Notes: generated by a model from the sequence alone, not told the origin. DNA of 35,805 bases from Caballeronia arationis (GCF_001544975.2 NZ_FCOG02000067.1:1-35805), one strand, 5' to 3'; positions 25,884 through 34,927 are shown, counted from the first letter of the stretch. A program made the numbers and translations.

Positions 25884-27560
25884 TCATGATGCGCCTGTCG
25901 CAAGGATTCGGTCGACCGCATGCTCGGCCACCATCAGCGTCGGAAGATTGGTGTTGGCACTCGGAATGACCGGCATGATCGACGCATCGACGACACTCAG
26001 GTTGCCGACGCCATAGACCCGGTACGACGCATCGACGACCGCCTTCGGATCGCTCTCTCGACCCATCGCGCAGGTTCCGACGGGATGGCCCATCGGAGCA
26101 ATGGACGACAGCAGGTCGGCGTCCGACAACACCATGTCGCCGCGACGGTCGGCCAAGGGCTTTGCGCCCGCGAAGGCCTGCCCGAGCGCGAACCGGCGAA
26201 GCGGCCCCGGCGAGTTGAGTGTGACCTTGGCGCCCGCTGCGAGCAATGAACCGGCAAGGCCCGGGCGGTTGAACTGATTGAGCGCCATCCCAGGCGGCAG
26301 GAGAAGCGCCTCGCCATAGGTCGCCGCCACGCCGGGTTCCCGCAGGAACTGCTCCGCGAGCCGGGCACCCATGACCACGCGCGGCGCATCGCGCGGATCG
26401 TCGAGCATGCGGAAATCGACCCGGGGATTCGCATAGGCACTCGCGCTCGCGAGCGTGACGGCACCCACCGAAAATGGCGAATACAGCGCGGAGGCGACCA
26501 TCGCAACGTCAGTACCGAACGAGCGCGGACTGACCCGTCCGAGCATGAAGAGAAGCAGGTCGCCGCTCGGGCATCCGGGCAAGCGCGACGACGCGCGCAG
26601 CCCTGCCACGGCGAATCGCCGCAGACGTGGCGCCAGCCGCTTGCCGCGCGGCAGCGTGAGCGCGAAGAACATGTACGAATGGTTCTGGAGATTGCGCCCG
26701 ACGCCCCGCCGATCGACAACCGGCTCGATGCCGACGCGGCGCAGTTCGTCGGCTGGGCCGATTCCCGAGCGCATCAGGATCGCCGGCGAATGAATCGCGC
26801 CCGCGCAGAGAATCACGCGCCGGGCGCGCAGCGTGACGGCCTCGCCGTCGCGATCGGCCTCCACGCCCACCACCTTGCGCCCGTCGAAGCGAAGCGTCTT
26901 GACGTGGGTGTTCGGCATGATCGTCAGGTTCCTGCGTGCGCGCACCGCCGCCGTCAGGTAGCAGCGCGCGCTCGATGAGCGCACCTCCTCGTCGCGGCTG
27001 ACCGGCATCGGGAAAAAGCCGTCGCCGGGGGTCTCGTTGATGTCGGCTACGTACGCAAAACGTCGCGTCGTGGCCGCCTCCTGCATGGCCGTAACGAAGT
27101 CGGGCCACTCCTCGCGGGGCGAACGGCGAACGGGATACGCGCCGCCCCGCGTGCCCGCGCCGCGTCGGTCGAAGTCGTCCTCGACCTTGTTGAAATACGG
27201 CACGACGTCATCCCAGGTGCAGCCTTCTGCGCCCGCCGCCGTCCAGCGCGCGTAATCCGACGGCATGCCCCTCAGCGCGAACATGCCCATGATGCTGGAG
27301 CCGCCTCCCATGATGCGCGCCTGCGGGTAAGGACGCGGCGCCTCGCCCGCGATCACCGTCGCTTCGAGCCCGGGCCAGAAATACGCCGGGTTCAGCGTGG
27401 AACTGGGGAAGGTGTCGTCGATGTCGGCCGGCGTGTTGCCCGGAGGTGTGTCCTCGCCCGCTTCGACCAGCAGCACTCGATGCCGGCCGTTTTCGGAGAG
27501 ACGTGCCGCGAGCACCGCGCCCGCGCTGCCGCCTCCGACGATCAGATAATCCGGTTCCAC
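25884..27560 (-). CDS. GMC-family FAD oxidoreductase
   Basis: This 558-residue glucose-methanol-choline oxidoreductase has the ADP-binding motif D-Y-L-I-V-G-G-G-S-A-G at the N-terminus and the family block RIMGGGSSIMGM. The second signature reads AGAIHSPAILMRSGIGP, and the C-terminal catalytic part is MGHPVGTCAMG with a final INLP-like segment SANTNLPTLMVAEH. It should oxidise an alcohol or aldehyde; the substrate is unknown. I chose the GTG at 27560 because GGAGGAG lies 5-7 bases upstream and it starts directly at the Rossmann strand; an ATG 36 bases upstream is less well placed. It lies between the truncated amidohydrolase and the dioxygenase, all on the same strand. Confidence 0.88.
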   Translation of the reverse strand: MEPDYLIVGGGSAGAVLAARLSENGRHRVLLVEAGEDTPPGNTPADIDDTFPSSTLNPAYFWPGLEATVIAGEAPRPYPQARIMGGGSSIMGMFALRGMPSDYARWTAAGAEGCTWDDVVPYFNKVEDDFDRRGAGTRGGAYPVRRSPREEWPDFVTAMQEAATTRRFAYVADINETPGDGFFPMPVSRDEEVRSSSARCYLTAAVRARRNLTIMPNTHVKTLRFDGRKVVGVEADRDGEAVTLRARRVILCAGAIHSPAILMRSGIGPADELRRVGIEPVVDRRGVGRNLQNHSYMFFALTLPRGKRLAPRLRRFAVAGLRASSRLPGCPSGDLLLFMLGRVSPRSFGTDVAMVASALYSPFSVGAVTLASASAYANPRVDFRMLDDPRDAPRVVMGARLAEQFLREPGVAATYGEALLLPPGMALNQFNRPGLAGSLLAAGAKVTLNSPGPLRRFALGQAFAGAKPLADRRGDMVLSDADLLSSIAPMGHPVGTCAMGRESDPKAVVDASYRVYGVGNLSVVDASIMPVIPSANTNLPTLMVAEHAVDRILATGAS

Positions 27561-27618
27561 GCTCGCTCCTCCATCGATGTGAATTCGCCGATGCATCCCG
27601 CAGTCACGATCCGCCTGC

Positions 27619-28680
27619 TCACTTGGCCTGATAGGGCGCGGGCGTAAAGCGCTCGCCCGGTTTCACGCCTGCCTTGGACAGCACGTAGTCTCTCGACCTC
27701 GTGAGCTCTTCGATGACGCGCCGCTCATCCACGCCGATCAGTTTCCCGTCGCGCTTCACCGCCCGGCCCGCCACCCAGACCGAGTCGACGAGCCCCGGAT
27801 GCCCCGCGAGCACGACCGCGCCGACCGGGTTGTTCAGCGGCGCCATCTCGAGGTTGTCGGCGCGGATCATCACGATGTCGGCGTCCTTGCCGGGCGTGAG
27901 CGACCCGATCCTGTGGTCGAGCCGAAGCGCCTTTGCGCCGTTGATGGTCGCGATCTCGATCGCGTCCTGCGTATCGATGGGCAGCCGTTCTACCTCTTCA
28001 CCATTTCGGTCGGCCCGGTCGTGCGCCCAGGCGCGCTCGAGCAGCAGCACCGTACGCATCACCTGGAACAGGTGGCCGCTGTTGCAGGTGGCGATGTCGA
28101 TGCCGATCGTCGGGCGCATGCCCACCTTGAGCAGCCGTCCTGTGACGGGCCATCCGTGCCCCATCTGCAGTTCGATTTCCGGAGTCATCGACGCGGAGCA
28201 ACCCGAGTCGGCCATCATCTGGAACTCGTCGTCCGCGAGCGAGTTGCAGTGCGAGCAGATCACGTCCTCGCCCAGCAGGCCCCGCTCCGCCAGCCACGCG
28301 ACCGGGCGGCCCTTGCCCCATGCGCCATCGCCAACGTGCACGGAGATCAACGCATCCAGATCCCGCGCGAGCGCCCAGTCGTCCACCGTCACCGACCCGG
28401 TTGCGTATTGCGGCCCTCGCAGCGCCATGCCGAGTTGCACGAGATCGTCGGAAGCGGAGAAATGCTGCATCTTGACGCGCCTCACGTCTTCAGAGGTCGG
28501 CAGGTTGCTGACGGGCAGCCACTCCGCGTTCGAGTTTCCGTAGCACATCACGAAGCGGCCGTTCGATGCCTTCAGCGATTCCACGGCGGCGTCGGTGTGA
28601 TCGGACGTGTTCATGTTGTGCGACCAGTCGAGCACGGTCGTCACGCCGCCGTTCAGCGCTTCATAGGCGCCCGCGAGCAC
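27619..28680 (-). pseudogene. ATZ/TRZ-type amidohydrolase, N-terminus lost
   Basis: The sequence matches metal-dependent amidohydrolases from VLAGAYEALNGGVTTVLDWS onward, through ISVHVGDG, ICSHCNSLADDE, GIDIATCNSGHL and the C-terminal LTPGKDADIVMIRADNLE. About 90 N-terminal residues, including the family's first strand and its H-x-H metal site, are missing. At 28680 the similarity stops exactly where a transposase remnant begins on the other strand. The frame stays open to 28959, but those codons are antisense to the transposon remnant and look random. The enzyme cannot be complete. It was probably the first gene of the operon with the GMC oxidoreductase (58 bases on). Confidence 0.82.
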
Positions 28681-28944
28681 ACTTCCTGATGAAAACGCTT
28701 CCGCGTGTGCGAGCCGAGATGAGCCTTCACGTATTGGCCTACAACCTGAAGCGAGCAACGAGCATTCGAGGCACGCAGGCATTGATCGAGGCGATGAGGA
28801 CGTGAAAGCGTGCAGCGTGCCGCGATAACTGAAAGAGGGGCGAAATTGCTCCTGTCGACCGCAGTTAACCGATAGCTCGCCGATTGATCGCGTTTGCCGG
28901 TAACTCGCCGATATGCTGCGACTGTTTTTACACAACCTCGACCC
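28680..28944 (+). mobile_element. 3' remnant of an IS1182/IS4-like transposon
   Basis: From 28680 the + strand reads HFLMKTLPRVRAEMSLHVLA then YNLKRATSIRGTQALIEAMR, stopping at 28805. This is the typical C-terminal end of DDE transposases of this group (EMSLxVLAYNLKR). Downstream, CTGTTTTTACACAACCTCG (from 28922) looks like the outer inverted repeat. The rest of the transposase and the left end are missing. The left edge coincides with the cut in the amidohydrolase gene. Confidence 0.72.
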
Positions 28945-29163
28945 TGAACCGTCGTTCAACCCGTAGTGGGTTTTGCGGCAGCTTCCAAGGTGGAACGGCC
29001 GTTCGCTCGTACGCGCTCACCTTCCGGGCGCCGATTTCTGCCGACATCGAAGAGTGAGCGCTCGGGAGGCGGCGAAGAGTTGCTTCTCTGATGCTCAGCT
29101 CCTGCGAGTGGAAAAGGTTAGGCTGACCGTCAGCAGATGCGACCCTTCCTTCTCGTTGGGTCG
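28945..29163. other. Non-coding stretch between transposon remnant and next operon
   Basis: Together with the tail of the IS remnant (28806-28944), this makes 358 bases without a gene. I see no convincing reading frame, RNA gene or terminator here. It may include flanking DNA brought in by the same rearrangement. Confidence 0.5.
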
Positions 29164-30303
29164 TCAGCCCAGCCGATACACTTGACTCACAGTCCCTCCG
29201 AATAACGCCTTGCGCTCATCAGGACTTGCATGCGTAGTCAGCCGCTTGAACGCATTCCAGCCGTTGCTATACGGATAGGAACCCTTGTCGACCGGGAAGT
29301 TGCTCTCGAACATGCATCGGTCGGCGCCAAACGCATCGATGCACGTGTGCATCCACGGCTTCCAGGCCTCCGCTAGTTCCATCGACGATGGCGGCCGCTC
29401 GCCCTTGTCGAAGTCGAAGCCATTGATCCGCATCCCCAGGCCGCCGACCTTGACATGCACGTTCGGCAACTGCGCCAATGCACGCATGGAACGGGACCAA
29501 TCGTCGAACACTTCCTTGCGCTTGTCCTCGTAGCTCGCGATGCGCACGACGCCGCCGCAATGATTGACGATGATCGGCACCTCCGGATTGGACTTCGCGA
29601 GATCGTACAGTTCGGAGAGCTGCGGAAAGAACAGCCACGCGTCGTAGGAGAGACCGAGCGCGCCGAGTTGCGCGACGCCTGCGCGATACGCGGGATCGAG
29701 CAGCAGTCCGCGAGGCGCGGCGGTGAGCGGATTGGCGAGGGTCGGATCGGCGTCCCAAGTCGCGAGATGGCGCACGCCGCGAAAACGGCCCTGCCCCGCC
29801 TGAAGATGCGCTTCGAGGACTTCGCGCACCGCCGCGCCGCGACGAAGATCCGCATATCCGACGATTCCCTTCGCAACCTGTGGCGCTGCGGGCGACAACG
29901 CCGCCGTCGCGCTCGCGACGTACGCCGTCTCTCCGACGGGCCGCAGTTCCACAGGACCGTCCTGCCGGTAGCGCGTCAGCGCCTGCATGTACACCGATGC
30001 TTTAATGTTGTGCCCGGACTGCGCATCCTGAAAATACTCGTTTAGCAGATACGTCCAGCCTGGGCGCTCGTAGAAGTGATGATGCGCGTCGATGATCGGC
30101 ATCGCGGGTTCTAGAGCGGCTTCCGTTCCGGAGGCGAGCCACTCGGATCGAACGGGCAGATAGTTGCTGGTCGAAGTCATCTTGTGCGTCTCCTCCTTGA
30201 CGATTCCTTGCGCAGCACAAATGGCCGGGATCGCGGGAACGGCGATCGACGCGGCGGCCGCGCCAAGGAGCCTGCGGCGTTTGGGCGAATGAAACGTCTT
30301 CAT
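29164..30303 (-). CDS. Amidohydro_2 family hydrolase with Tat-like leader
   Basis: This 379-residue TIM-barrel amidohydrolase of the Amidohydro_2 family (which includes 2-pyrone-4,6-dicarboxylate lactonase) has metal motif IDAHHHFYERPG near residue 71. Later segments are GVRHLATWD, PIIVNHCGG and DRCMFESNFPVDKGSYPYSN with a catalytic-type aspartate. Residues 1-33 look like a Tat leader (SPKRRRLLGAAAAS, then an Ala/Pro-rich hydrophobic run). The ATG at 30303 overlaps the MFS stop (ATGA). An alternative ATG at 30180 has a much stronger site, AAGGAGGAG, and would give a cytoplasmic protein of 338 residues. Likely role: hydrolysis of a lactone or amide in the pathway of its operon. Confidence 0.83.
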   Translation of the reverse strand: MKTFHSPKRRRLLGAAAASIAVPAIPAICAAQGIVKEETHKMTSTSNYLPVRSEWLASGTEAALEPAMPIIDAHHHFYERPGWTYLLNEYFQDAQSGHNIKASVYMQALTRYRQDGPVELRPVGETAYVASATAALSPAAPQVAKGIVGYADLRRGAAVREVLEAHLQAGQGRFRGVRHLATWDADPTLANPLTAAPRGLLLDPAYRAGVAQLGALGLSYDAWLFFPQLSELYDLAKSNPEVPIIVNHCGGVVRIASYEDKRKEVFDDWSRSMRALAQLPNVHVKVGGLGMRINGFDFDKGERPPSSMELAEAWKPWMHTCIDAFGADRCMFESNFPVDKGSYPYSNGWNAFKRLTTHASPDERKALFGGTVSQVYRLG

Positions 30304-31613
30304 GCTCGTTCACCCCGGTTGAAAGCGTAGAGACTGAGCGTCAAGAGAGTCGTCACGCCCAGCACGACCGCCAGTCCGAGCATCCCCGCCGTGTAGGTGC
30401 CGAAACGGTCTTTCAGATACCCCACGAGATACGGTCCAGCGAAGCCGCCCAGCGCGCCGATCGAGTTGATCAAGGCGAGCCCACCGGCGGCTGCCTGACC
30501 GGACAGGAAACGAGCGGGCAGCGTATAGAAAATCGTGCGCCCCGCAATCGTGCCGACGAGCGCCACCGTGATGCCGACCATCGCGGGCAACAATTGATGG
30601 AAGTATGTCGAGACACCGAGCGCGACAGCGCCGATCAAGAAGCCCGCAGCGAGGTTGGCGATGTGTCCACCGCGACGGTCGACGCGCTTCGCCCACCACA
30701 GCAACGCGATCGTCGCAAAGAAGTACGGCACCGCGGAAAGCCAGCCGGTCTGCGTCACGCTCATTCCGTGGGCCTTGAGCATCTGCGGCAACCAGATGCC
30801 GATACCGTACGAGCCCATCGTGAAGCCGAACGAGATCATCGCGAGGATATAGACACGTACGTCCTTGAGCGCCGCACGAAAATCCTTCTTCTTCTGGCTA
30901 GCCGACCCTTCGCGGTCGAACGCACCCTGCAGGGCCTGGCGCTCCTCCGCTGAGAGCCATTTGGCATCGGCGGGTTTGTCGGCGAGCATCTTCAGCACGA
31001 GATAGCCGATGAAGCATGCCGGCAGTCCCTCGGCGATGAACATCCACTTCCACCCTGCGAGACCCAATACGCCGTCCATCTGAAGCAGCCAGCTCGACAA
31101 CGGCCCGCCCACCAAGGATGACAAGGGTGTGGAGACGGTGAACCACGCCAGAACGCGAGTGCGGTAAGTGACCGGGAACCATATTGCGAGGAAGAAAATC
31201 ACGCCCGGAAAGAACCCGGCTTCGCCGATGCCGAGCAGCAGCCGGATCGCATAGAAGCTGTTCGGTCCGACGGCGAACGCCGTTGCCGCTGCCATCAATC
31301 CCCAGGTGATCATGATGCGCGCCAGCCAGCGCCGAGCGCCGAAGCGGTAGAGCAAGAGATTGCTCGGCACCTCGCACAGGCAATAGCCCGCGAACATGAT
31401 GCCCGCGCCCCAGCCGAACTGAGTGGCGGTCAAGCCGAGGTCGCGGTTCATCGTCAATGCGGCGAAGCCGACGCTCGTCCGGTCGAGATAGTTGAAGAAG
31501 TACGCGAGCGCGAGCAGCGGAATGAAGCGCCACGCCGCTTTCCTGACCGCCTGCTGTTCGAGGGTGGAATCGGCGGGCGTTTCAGCCGTCATGCCGGAGG
31601 ATAGGGATGTCAT
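30300..31613 (-). CDS. MFS transporter, anion:cation symporter family
   Basis: This 437-residue twelve-helix transporter has ACS-family features: LALAYFFNYLDRTSVGFAAL in helix 1, EVPSNLLLYRFGARRWLARI after helix 2, and LLLGIGEAGFFPGVIFFLA. The central loop runs from about residue 195 to 240, with LSAEERQAL. This family imports organic acids such as phthalate, tartrate or sugar acids. I chose the ATG at 31613 because GGAG lies 6 bases upstream; in-frame ATGs at 31625 and 31664 are possible. The stop overlaps the start of the amidohydrolase. It is probably the uptake system for the substrate of this operon. Confidence 0.88.
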   Translation of the reverse strand: MTSLSSGMTAETPADSTLEQQAVRKAAWRFIPLLALAYFFNYLDRTSVGFAALTMNRDLGLTATQFGWGAGIMFAGYCLCEVPSNLLLYRFGARRWLARIMITWGLMAAATAFAVGPNSFYAIRLLLGIGEAGFFPGVIFFLAIWFPVTYRTRVLAWFTVSTPLSSLVGGPLSSWLLQMDGVLGLAGWKWMFIAEGLPACFIGYLVLKMLADKPADAKWLSAEERQALQGAFDREGSASQKKKDFRAALKDVRVYILAMISFGFTMGSYGIGIWLPQMLKAHGMSVTQTGWLSAVPYFFATIALLWWAKRVDRRGGHIANLAAGFLIGAVALGVSTYFHQLLPAMVGITVALVGTIAGRTIFYTLPARFLSGQAAAGGLALINSIGALGGFAGPYLVGYLKDRFGTYTAGMLGLAVVLGVTTLLTLSLYAFNRGERA

Positions 31614-31696
31614 AGTCGTCTCCATACGTCTCGCCGGGCAAGGCGACCGGATGCCGGTCGGCACGGCGGAGCGTTCAATTGCGATGCTTTCCGGCG

Positions 31697-32971
31697 TCAG
31701 GCGCTGGCAAGCTCATTGGGCGAAGGATTCGTCCGGTCGCCGGACTGCCAGTCCGTGCATCGGACGACACCGGCTTCGGTCAACTGCCTCAGCGCTTCAG
31801 GCGAGTAGCCAAGCTGTGACAGCAGTGCCTGCGTGTCCTGGCCGAGTGCGGGCGGGCCGGCGCGAAGGTTCAGACGCTCGCCAGCCAGCGTCAGCGGCAA
31901 TAGCGCGGTACGCGTGGAGACCGATCGACCCGCGCCGCTGGCGTCGGGCGGTAGCGTCACGTCGGCCAGTCCGCCGGTCGCGAGCAGATGGGGATCGTCG
32001 AACAGATCCTGAGGCTTGGTGATCGGCGCGTACGGCAAGCCGATGCCCTCGAAGATCGCGCTGATCTCTGCGGCGCTGAAGGCTTCCATGTGCTTCCGAA
32101 GTCGGGGCAACAGCCACTCGCGGGCCTGCACGCGCTGATTGTTAGTCGCAATCCGCTCATCCGACTTCAGATCGGACAGACCGAATGCGTCGCAGAACAA
32201 CCCCCATTGCGTATCCGAGACGACTGCGAGAAAGATTTGCTCGCCGTTCTTGACCGAAAACACGTCGTACACCGCCCACGCGGAAATCCGGCTCGGCATC
32301 GGCGCGGCGGGCTGGCCCGTCACGGCGAACTGCATCATGTGCTGGGCCACGAGGAACACGTTGTTTTCGAAGAGCGCGCTCTGCACTTCCTGACCGAAGC
32401 CCGTACGCTCGCGCTGGGCAAGCGCGGCCATCGCGCCGATGGCACCGAACATACCGCCCATGATGTCGTTGACGCTCGTTCCGGCACGCAGCGGACGCCC
32501 TTCGGGTCCGGTCATATAGGCGAGGCCGCCCATCATCTGCACCACTTCGTCCAGTGCGGTGCGATGGTCGTAGGGGCCGGGCAGAAAGCCCTTGTGCGAG
32601 ACGTAGACGAGACGCGGGTTGAGCTTCGACAGCGCCGCGTATCCAAGACCGAGCTTGTCCATCGTGCCGCTCTTGAAGTTCTCGCTGAACACATCCGCGC
32701 TGGCGAGAAGCTTGTGCACGATCTCGATGCCGCGCGGGTCTTTCACGTCGACGGCGACGCTCTTCTTGTTACGGTTGAACGTGCCGAAGAAGCCCGCCCC
32801 CGAACCTCGCAACGCGCGTGTGCTGTCGCCGGCGATCGGCTCGACCTTGATGACTTCCGCGCCGAGGTCGGCCAGCACCATTCCGCAGGTCGGCCCCATC
32901 ACCATGTGCGTCATCTCGACTACACGCATGCCGCTATACGGGAGGGAATGATTAGCTTGAACGTCGCTCAT
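31697..32971 (-). CDS. CaiB/BaiF family CoA transferase
   Basis: This 424-residue type III CoA transferase shows GMRVVEMTHMVMGPTCGMVL then ADLGAEVIKVEP, and RNKKSVAVDVKDPRG. The family's catalytic-type Asp lies in HRTALDEVVQMMGG, and C-terminal AKITKPQDL-like segments (YAPITKPQDLFDDPHL) are present. It would move CoA from a donor such as succinyl-CoA to a carboxylic acid. GGAG lies 7 bases before the ATG at 32971, which overlaps the stop of the HMG-CoA-lyase-like gene. Pairing with that lyase suggests it makes the lyase's CoA-ester substrate. Confidence 0.9.
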   Translation of the reverse strand: MSDVQANHSLPYSGMRVVEMTHMVMGPTCGMVLADLGAEVIKVEPIAGDSTRALRGSGAGFFGTFNRNKKSVAVDVKDPRGIEIVHKLLASADVFSENFKSGTMDKLGLGYAALSKLNPRLVYVSHKGFLPGPYDHRTALDEVVQMMGGLAYMTGPEGRPLRAGTSVNDIMGGMFGAIGAMAALAQRERTGFGQEVQSALFENNVFLVAQHMMQFAVTGQPAAPMPSRISAWAVYDVFSVKNGEQIFLAVVSDTQWGLFCDAFGLSDLKSDERIATNNQRVQAREWLLPRLRKHMEAFSAAEISAIFEGIGLPYAPITKPQDLFDDPHLLATGGLADVTLPPDASGAGRSVSTRTALLPLTLAGERLNLRAGPPALGQDTQALLSQLGYSPEALRQLTEAGVVRCTDWQSGDRTNPSPNELASA

Positions 32972-33954
32972 TGTGCAGCTCCCAACAAGCAGCCTTCGGG
33001 CTGCGGCGCACTCGGTACGCGGCCATCCGCGTAGTGGAACCCCTTCGGCACGCCGGCATCCGGAACATGTCCGTAAAGCGCTTCGCCCGGCAGCGCTTCG
33101 GCAAGGATCGCGCGTGCGGCGATGAGCGCATCGATGTCGATGCCGGTGTCGTAACCCATTGCTTCGAGCAGGAATGCGAGGTCTTCCGTGACGATATTGC
33201 CCGTCGCGCCCGGCGCGTACGGACAGCCGCCAAGGCCCGCCTGGCTCGAGTCGATGGTGGTGACGCCCGCTTCGAGTGCCGCGACGACGTTCGCCAACCC
33301 CTGACCACGTGTGTTATGAAAGTGCGCACCGCCGGCCTTGCCACCGAGTTCACTCTGCAAGCGGCGGAACAGGCGCCGGACCTGCGTCGGATTCGCGTAG
33401 CCGCTCGTATCCGACAGACCGACCTCGTCAACACCGCATTCAGCCATCGCGACGCACATGCGCAGCGTCTCTTCGTCGCTGACCGCGCCCGCGATCGTGC
33501 AGCCGAACGCCACCGACACGCCCGCTTCGATCTGCACGCCGGGGAACCGCGCGTCGCGCAAAGCGACGATCTCGCGCACCTCCTCGATCATCTGCGCGGT
33601 CGTCTTGCGAATGTTCGCCATCGAATGCTCGTTGGTCACCGATACCGGCAAGGTCACCTTGTGCACGCCTGCTTCGAACGCACGCTCGGAACCGTGCAGA
33701 TTCGGCGCGAGCACGGCCACGTGAAGACCGGGGATTGTCAGCGCGTGAGCGACGACGTCATGAATGTCGGCCATTTGGGGAAGCAGCTTCGGCGGCACGA
33801 AGGAGCCGACTTCGATTTCTTTCAGCCCGGCAGCGGCCAACGCGGAAATCCAGCGCAGTTTGGCGGGCGTGGGCATGGCGGTTTTGATGCTCTGAAGGCC
33901 GTCGCGTGGACCGACCTCGCTGATTAATACCTTGGGAGGACAGGAAATGATCAA
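32968..33954 (-). CDS. HMG-CoA lyase-like aldolase
   Basis: This 328-residue TIM-barrel lyase of the HMGL family has E-V-G-P-R-D-G-L-Q near the N-terminus, LSDTSGYANPTQVRRLFRRL, HFHNTRGQGLANVVAAL, and the active-site cysteine block GLGGCPYAPGATGNIVTEDL. It would cleave a 3-hydroxy-3-methyl(or substituted)-acyl-CoA into a smaller CoA ester and a keto acid. I chose the TTG at 33954 because GGAG lies 6 bases upstream and it begins next to the conserved barrel; the frame is open to 34032 over what looks like operator DNA. The first gene of a four-gene operon, divergent from the IclR regulator. Confidence 0.88.
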   Translation of the reverse strand: MIISCPPKVLISEVGPRDGLQSIKTAMPTPAKLRWISALAAAGLKEIEVGSFVPPKLLPQMADIHDVVAHALTIPGLHVAVLAPNLHGSERAFEAGVHKVTLPVSVTNEHSMANIRKTTAQMIEEVREIVALRDARFPGVQIEAGVSVAFGCTIAGAVSDEETLRMCVAMAECGVDEVGLSDTSGYANPTQVRRLFRRLQSELGGKAGGAHFHNTRGQGLANVVAALEAGVTTIDSSQAGLGGCPYAPGATGNIVTEDLAFLLEAMGYDTGIDIDALIAARAILAEALPGEALYGHVPDAGVPKGFHYADGRVPSAPQPEGCLLGAAQ

Positions 33955-33973
33955 GATAGGCTCCTTATCAAAC

Positions 33974-34010
33974 GTTCTATCTGAAAGAACTACGTTTTGT
34001 TGGATAGAAC
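33974..34010. promoter_or_regulatory. Inverted GTTCTATC/GATAGAAC operator elements
   Basis: GTTCTATC (33974-33981) and GATAGAAC (34003-34010) are perfect inverted copies. An additional AGAAC at 33986-33990 pairs with the first GTTCT. The same half site, AGAAC/GTTCT, recurs at 34068-34083 and 34090-34094. A TATAGT -10-like box for the minus strand lies at 34009-34014 without a good -35, as expected for an activator-dependent promoter. Confidence 0.6.
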
Positions 34011-34067
34011 TATATGAATGAATTTGCGACAATAGAAGATGGGTAAACCCGTCATATCGCCATTTTT

Positions 34068-34102
34068 TAGAACTTGAGTTCTACGCAACAGAACGATATA
34101 GT
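34068..34102 (+). promoter_or_regulatory. Sigma70-like promoter of the IclR gene overlapped by a palindrome
   Basis: TTGAGT (34074-34079) and TATAGT (34097-34102) are separated by exactly 17 bases, a good sigma70 match, 28 bases before the GTG start at 34130. The perfect palindrome TAGAAC-TTGA-GTTCTA (34068-34083) covers the -35 box, and another AGAAC lies in the spacer. IclR proteins often repress their own gene from such sites. Confidence 0.65.
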
Positions 34103-34129
34103 GAGAGCACGACCACCATAGGGATCAAA

Positions 34130-34927
34130 GTGTCAGCCGAGACAAACGAAATGACGCCCGATGACCCCGGCGCCGTATCCGACAGTTCCAGTGGCGTCGC
34201 GGTCCTGGATCGCGTCTTCGCTATCCTCAATGCCTTCGGCCCGACGGATGACAGGCTGACCCTCGCCGAACTCTCGCGTCGCACCGATCTTTACAAGAGC
34301 ACGGTCCTGCGTCTGCTGGGCGCACTGGAACACGGCGGGTTCGTGCGCAAGCTGAACGATGGCCAATACGCGATCGGACCTCAGCCGCTGCGTCTTGCGG
34401 CGCTCTATCAGCGGTCGTTCCAGGTCGGGCCCGTCATCGAGCCGCTGCTTCTGGAGTTGAGTCACGATTTAGGAGAGACCGCATCGCTATACGTGCGACA
34501 GGGCGACAAACGTCTCGTGCTCTATCGCGTGGAACCCGCGCGGGCCGTGCGGGTGTCGATTCGAATCGGCGAGGAATTTCCGGTCGATAAAGGTGCTTCG
34601 GGCAAGGTGCTGCTTGCCTTCACCGACAGTCAGGACCCGCGCTGGAAAGATGTTCGCGAACGACTATGGGCGGTTTCGCATGGCGAGCGGGATCCGGAAA
34701 CGGCATCGGTGTCGGTGCCGGTGTTCGGGGCAACCGGGGAACTGGTCGGAGCACTTACGCTATCGGGGCCGAAGGCCAGGTTCGATATGGCATCGACGAT
34801 CAGCGTGGCGCTCACTTCCTTGCTCAATTGCGCCAAGCGCGCGACCCTAGCGCTTGGCGGCTCCGGTGCACGATTCGATGCAAGCATCACGAGAACCGGA
34901 ATGGAGGGTTTTCTGCCCGAAGATTAA
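34130..34927 (+). CDS. IclR-family transcriptional regulator
   Basis: This 265-residue regulator has an N-terminal winged helix (residues ~22-85; LTLAELSRRTDLYKSTVLRL then LLGALEHGGFVRKLND) and a C-terminal IclR effector domain (~95-250) with RVSIRIGEEFPVDKGASGKV. The start is a GTG at 34130 after AGGGA. It is divergent from the HMG-CoA-lyase/CoA-transferase/MFS/amidohydrolase operon and probably controls it through the AGAAC-containing dyads between them. Family members commonly sense aromatic or short organic acids; the effector here is unknown. Unlike the LysR gene upstream, it is intact. Confidence 0.9.
   Translation: MSAETNEMTPDDPGAVSDSSSGVAVLDRVFAILNAFGPTDDRLTLAELSRRTDLYKSTVLRLLGALEHGGFVRKLNDGQYAIGPQPLRLAALYQRSFQVGPVIEPLLLELSHDLGETASLYVRQGDKRLVLYRVEPARAVRVSIRIGEEFPVDKGASGKVLLAFTDSQDPRWKDVRERLWAVSHGERDPETASVSVPVFGATGELVGALTLSGPKARFDMASTISVALTSLLNCAKRATLALGGSGARFDASITRTGMEGFLPED

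Noticed and set aside
28692..28959. N-terminal extension of the amidohydrolase frame
   Set aside because: These codons are antisense to the transposase remnant and carry no amidohydrolase motif; the open frame is accidental.
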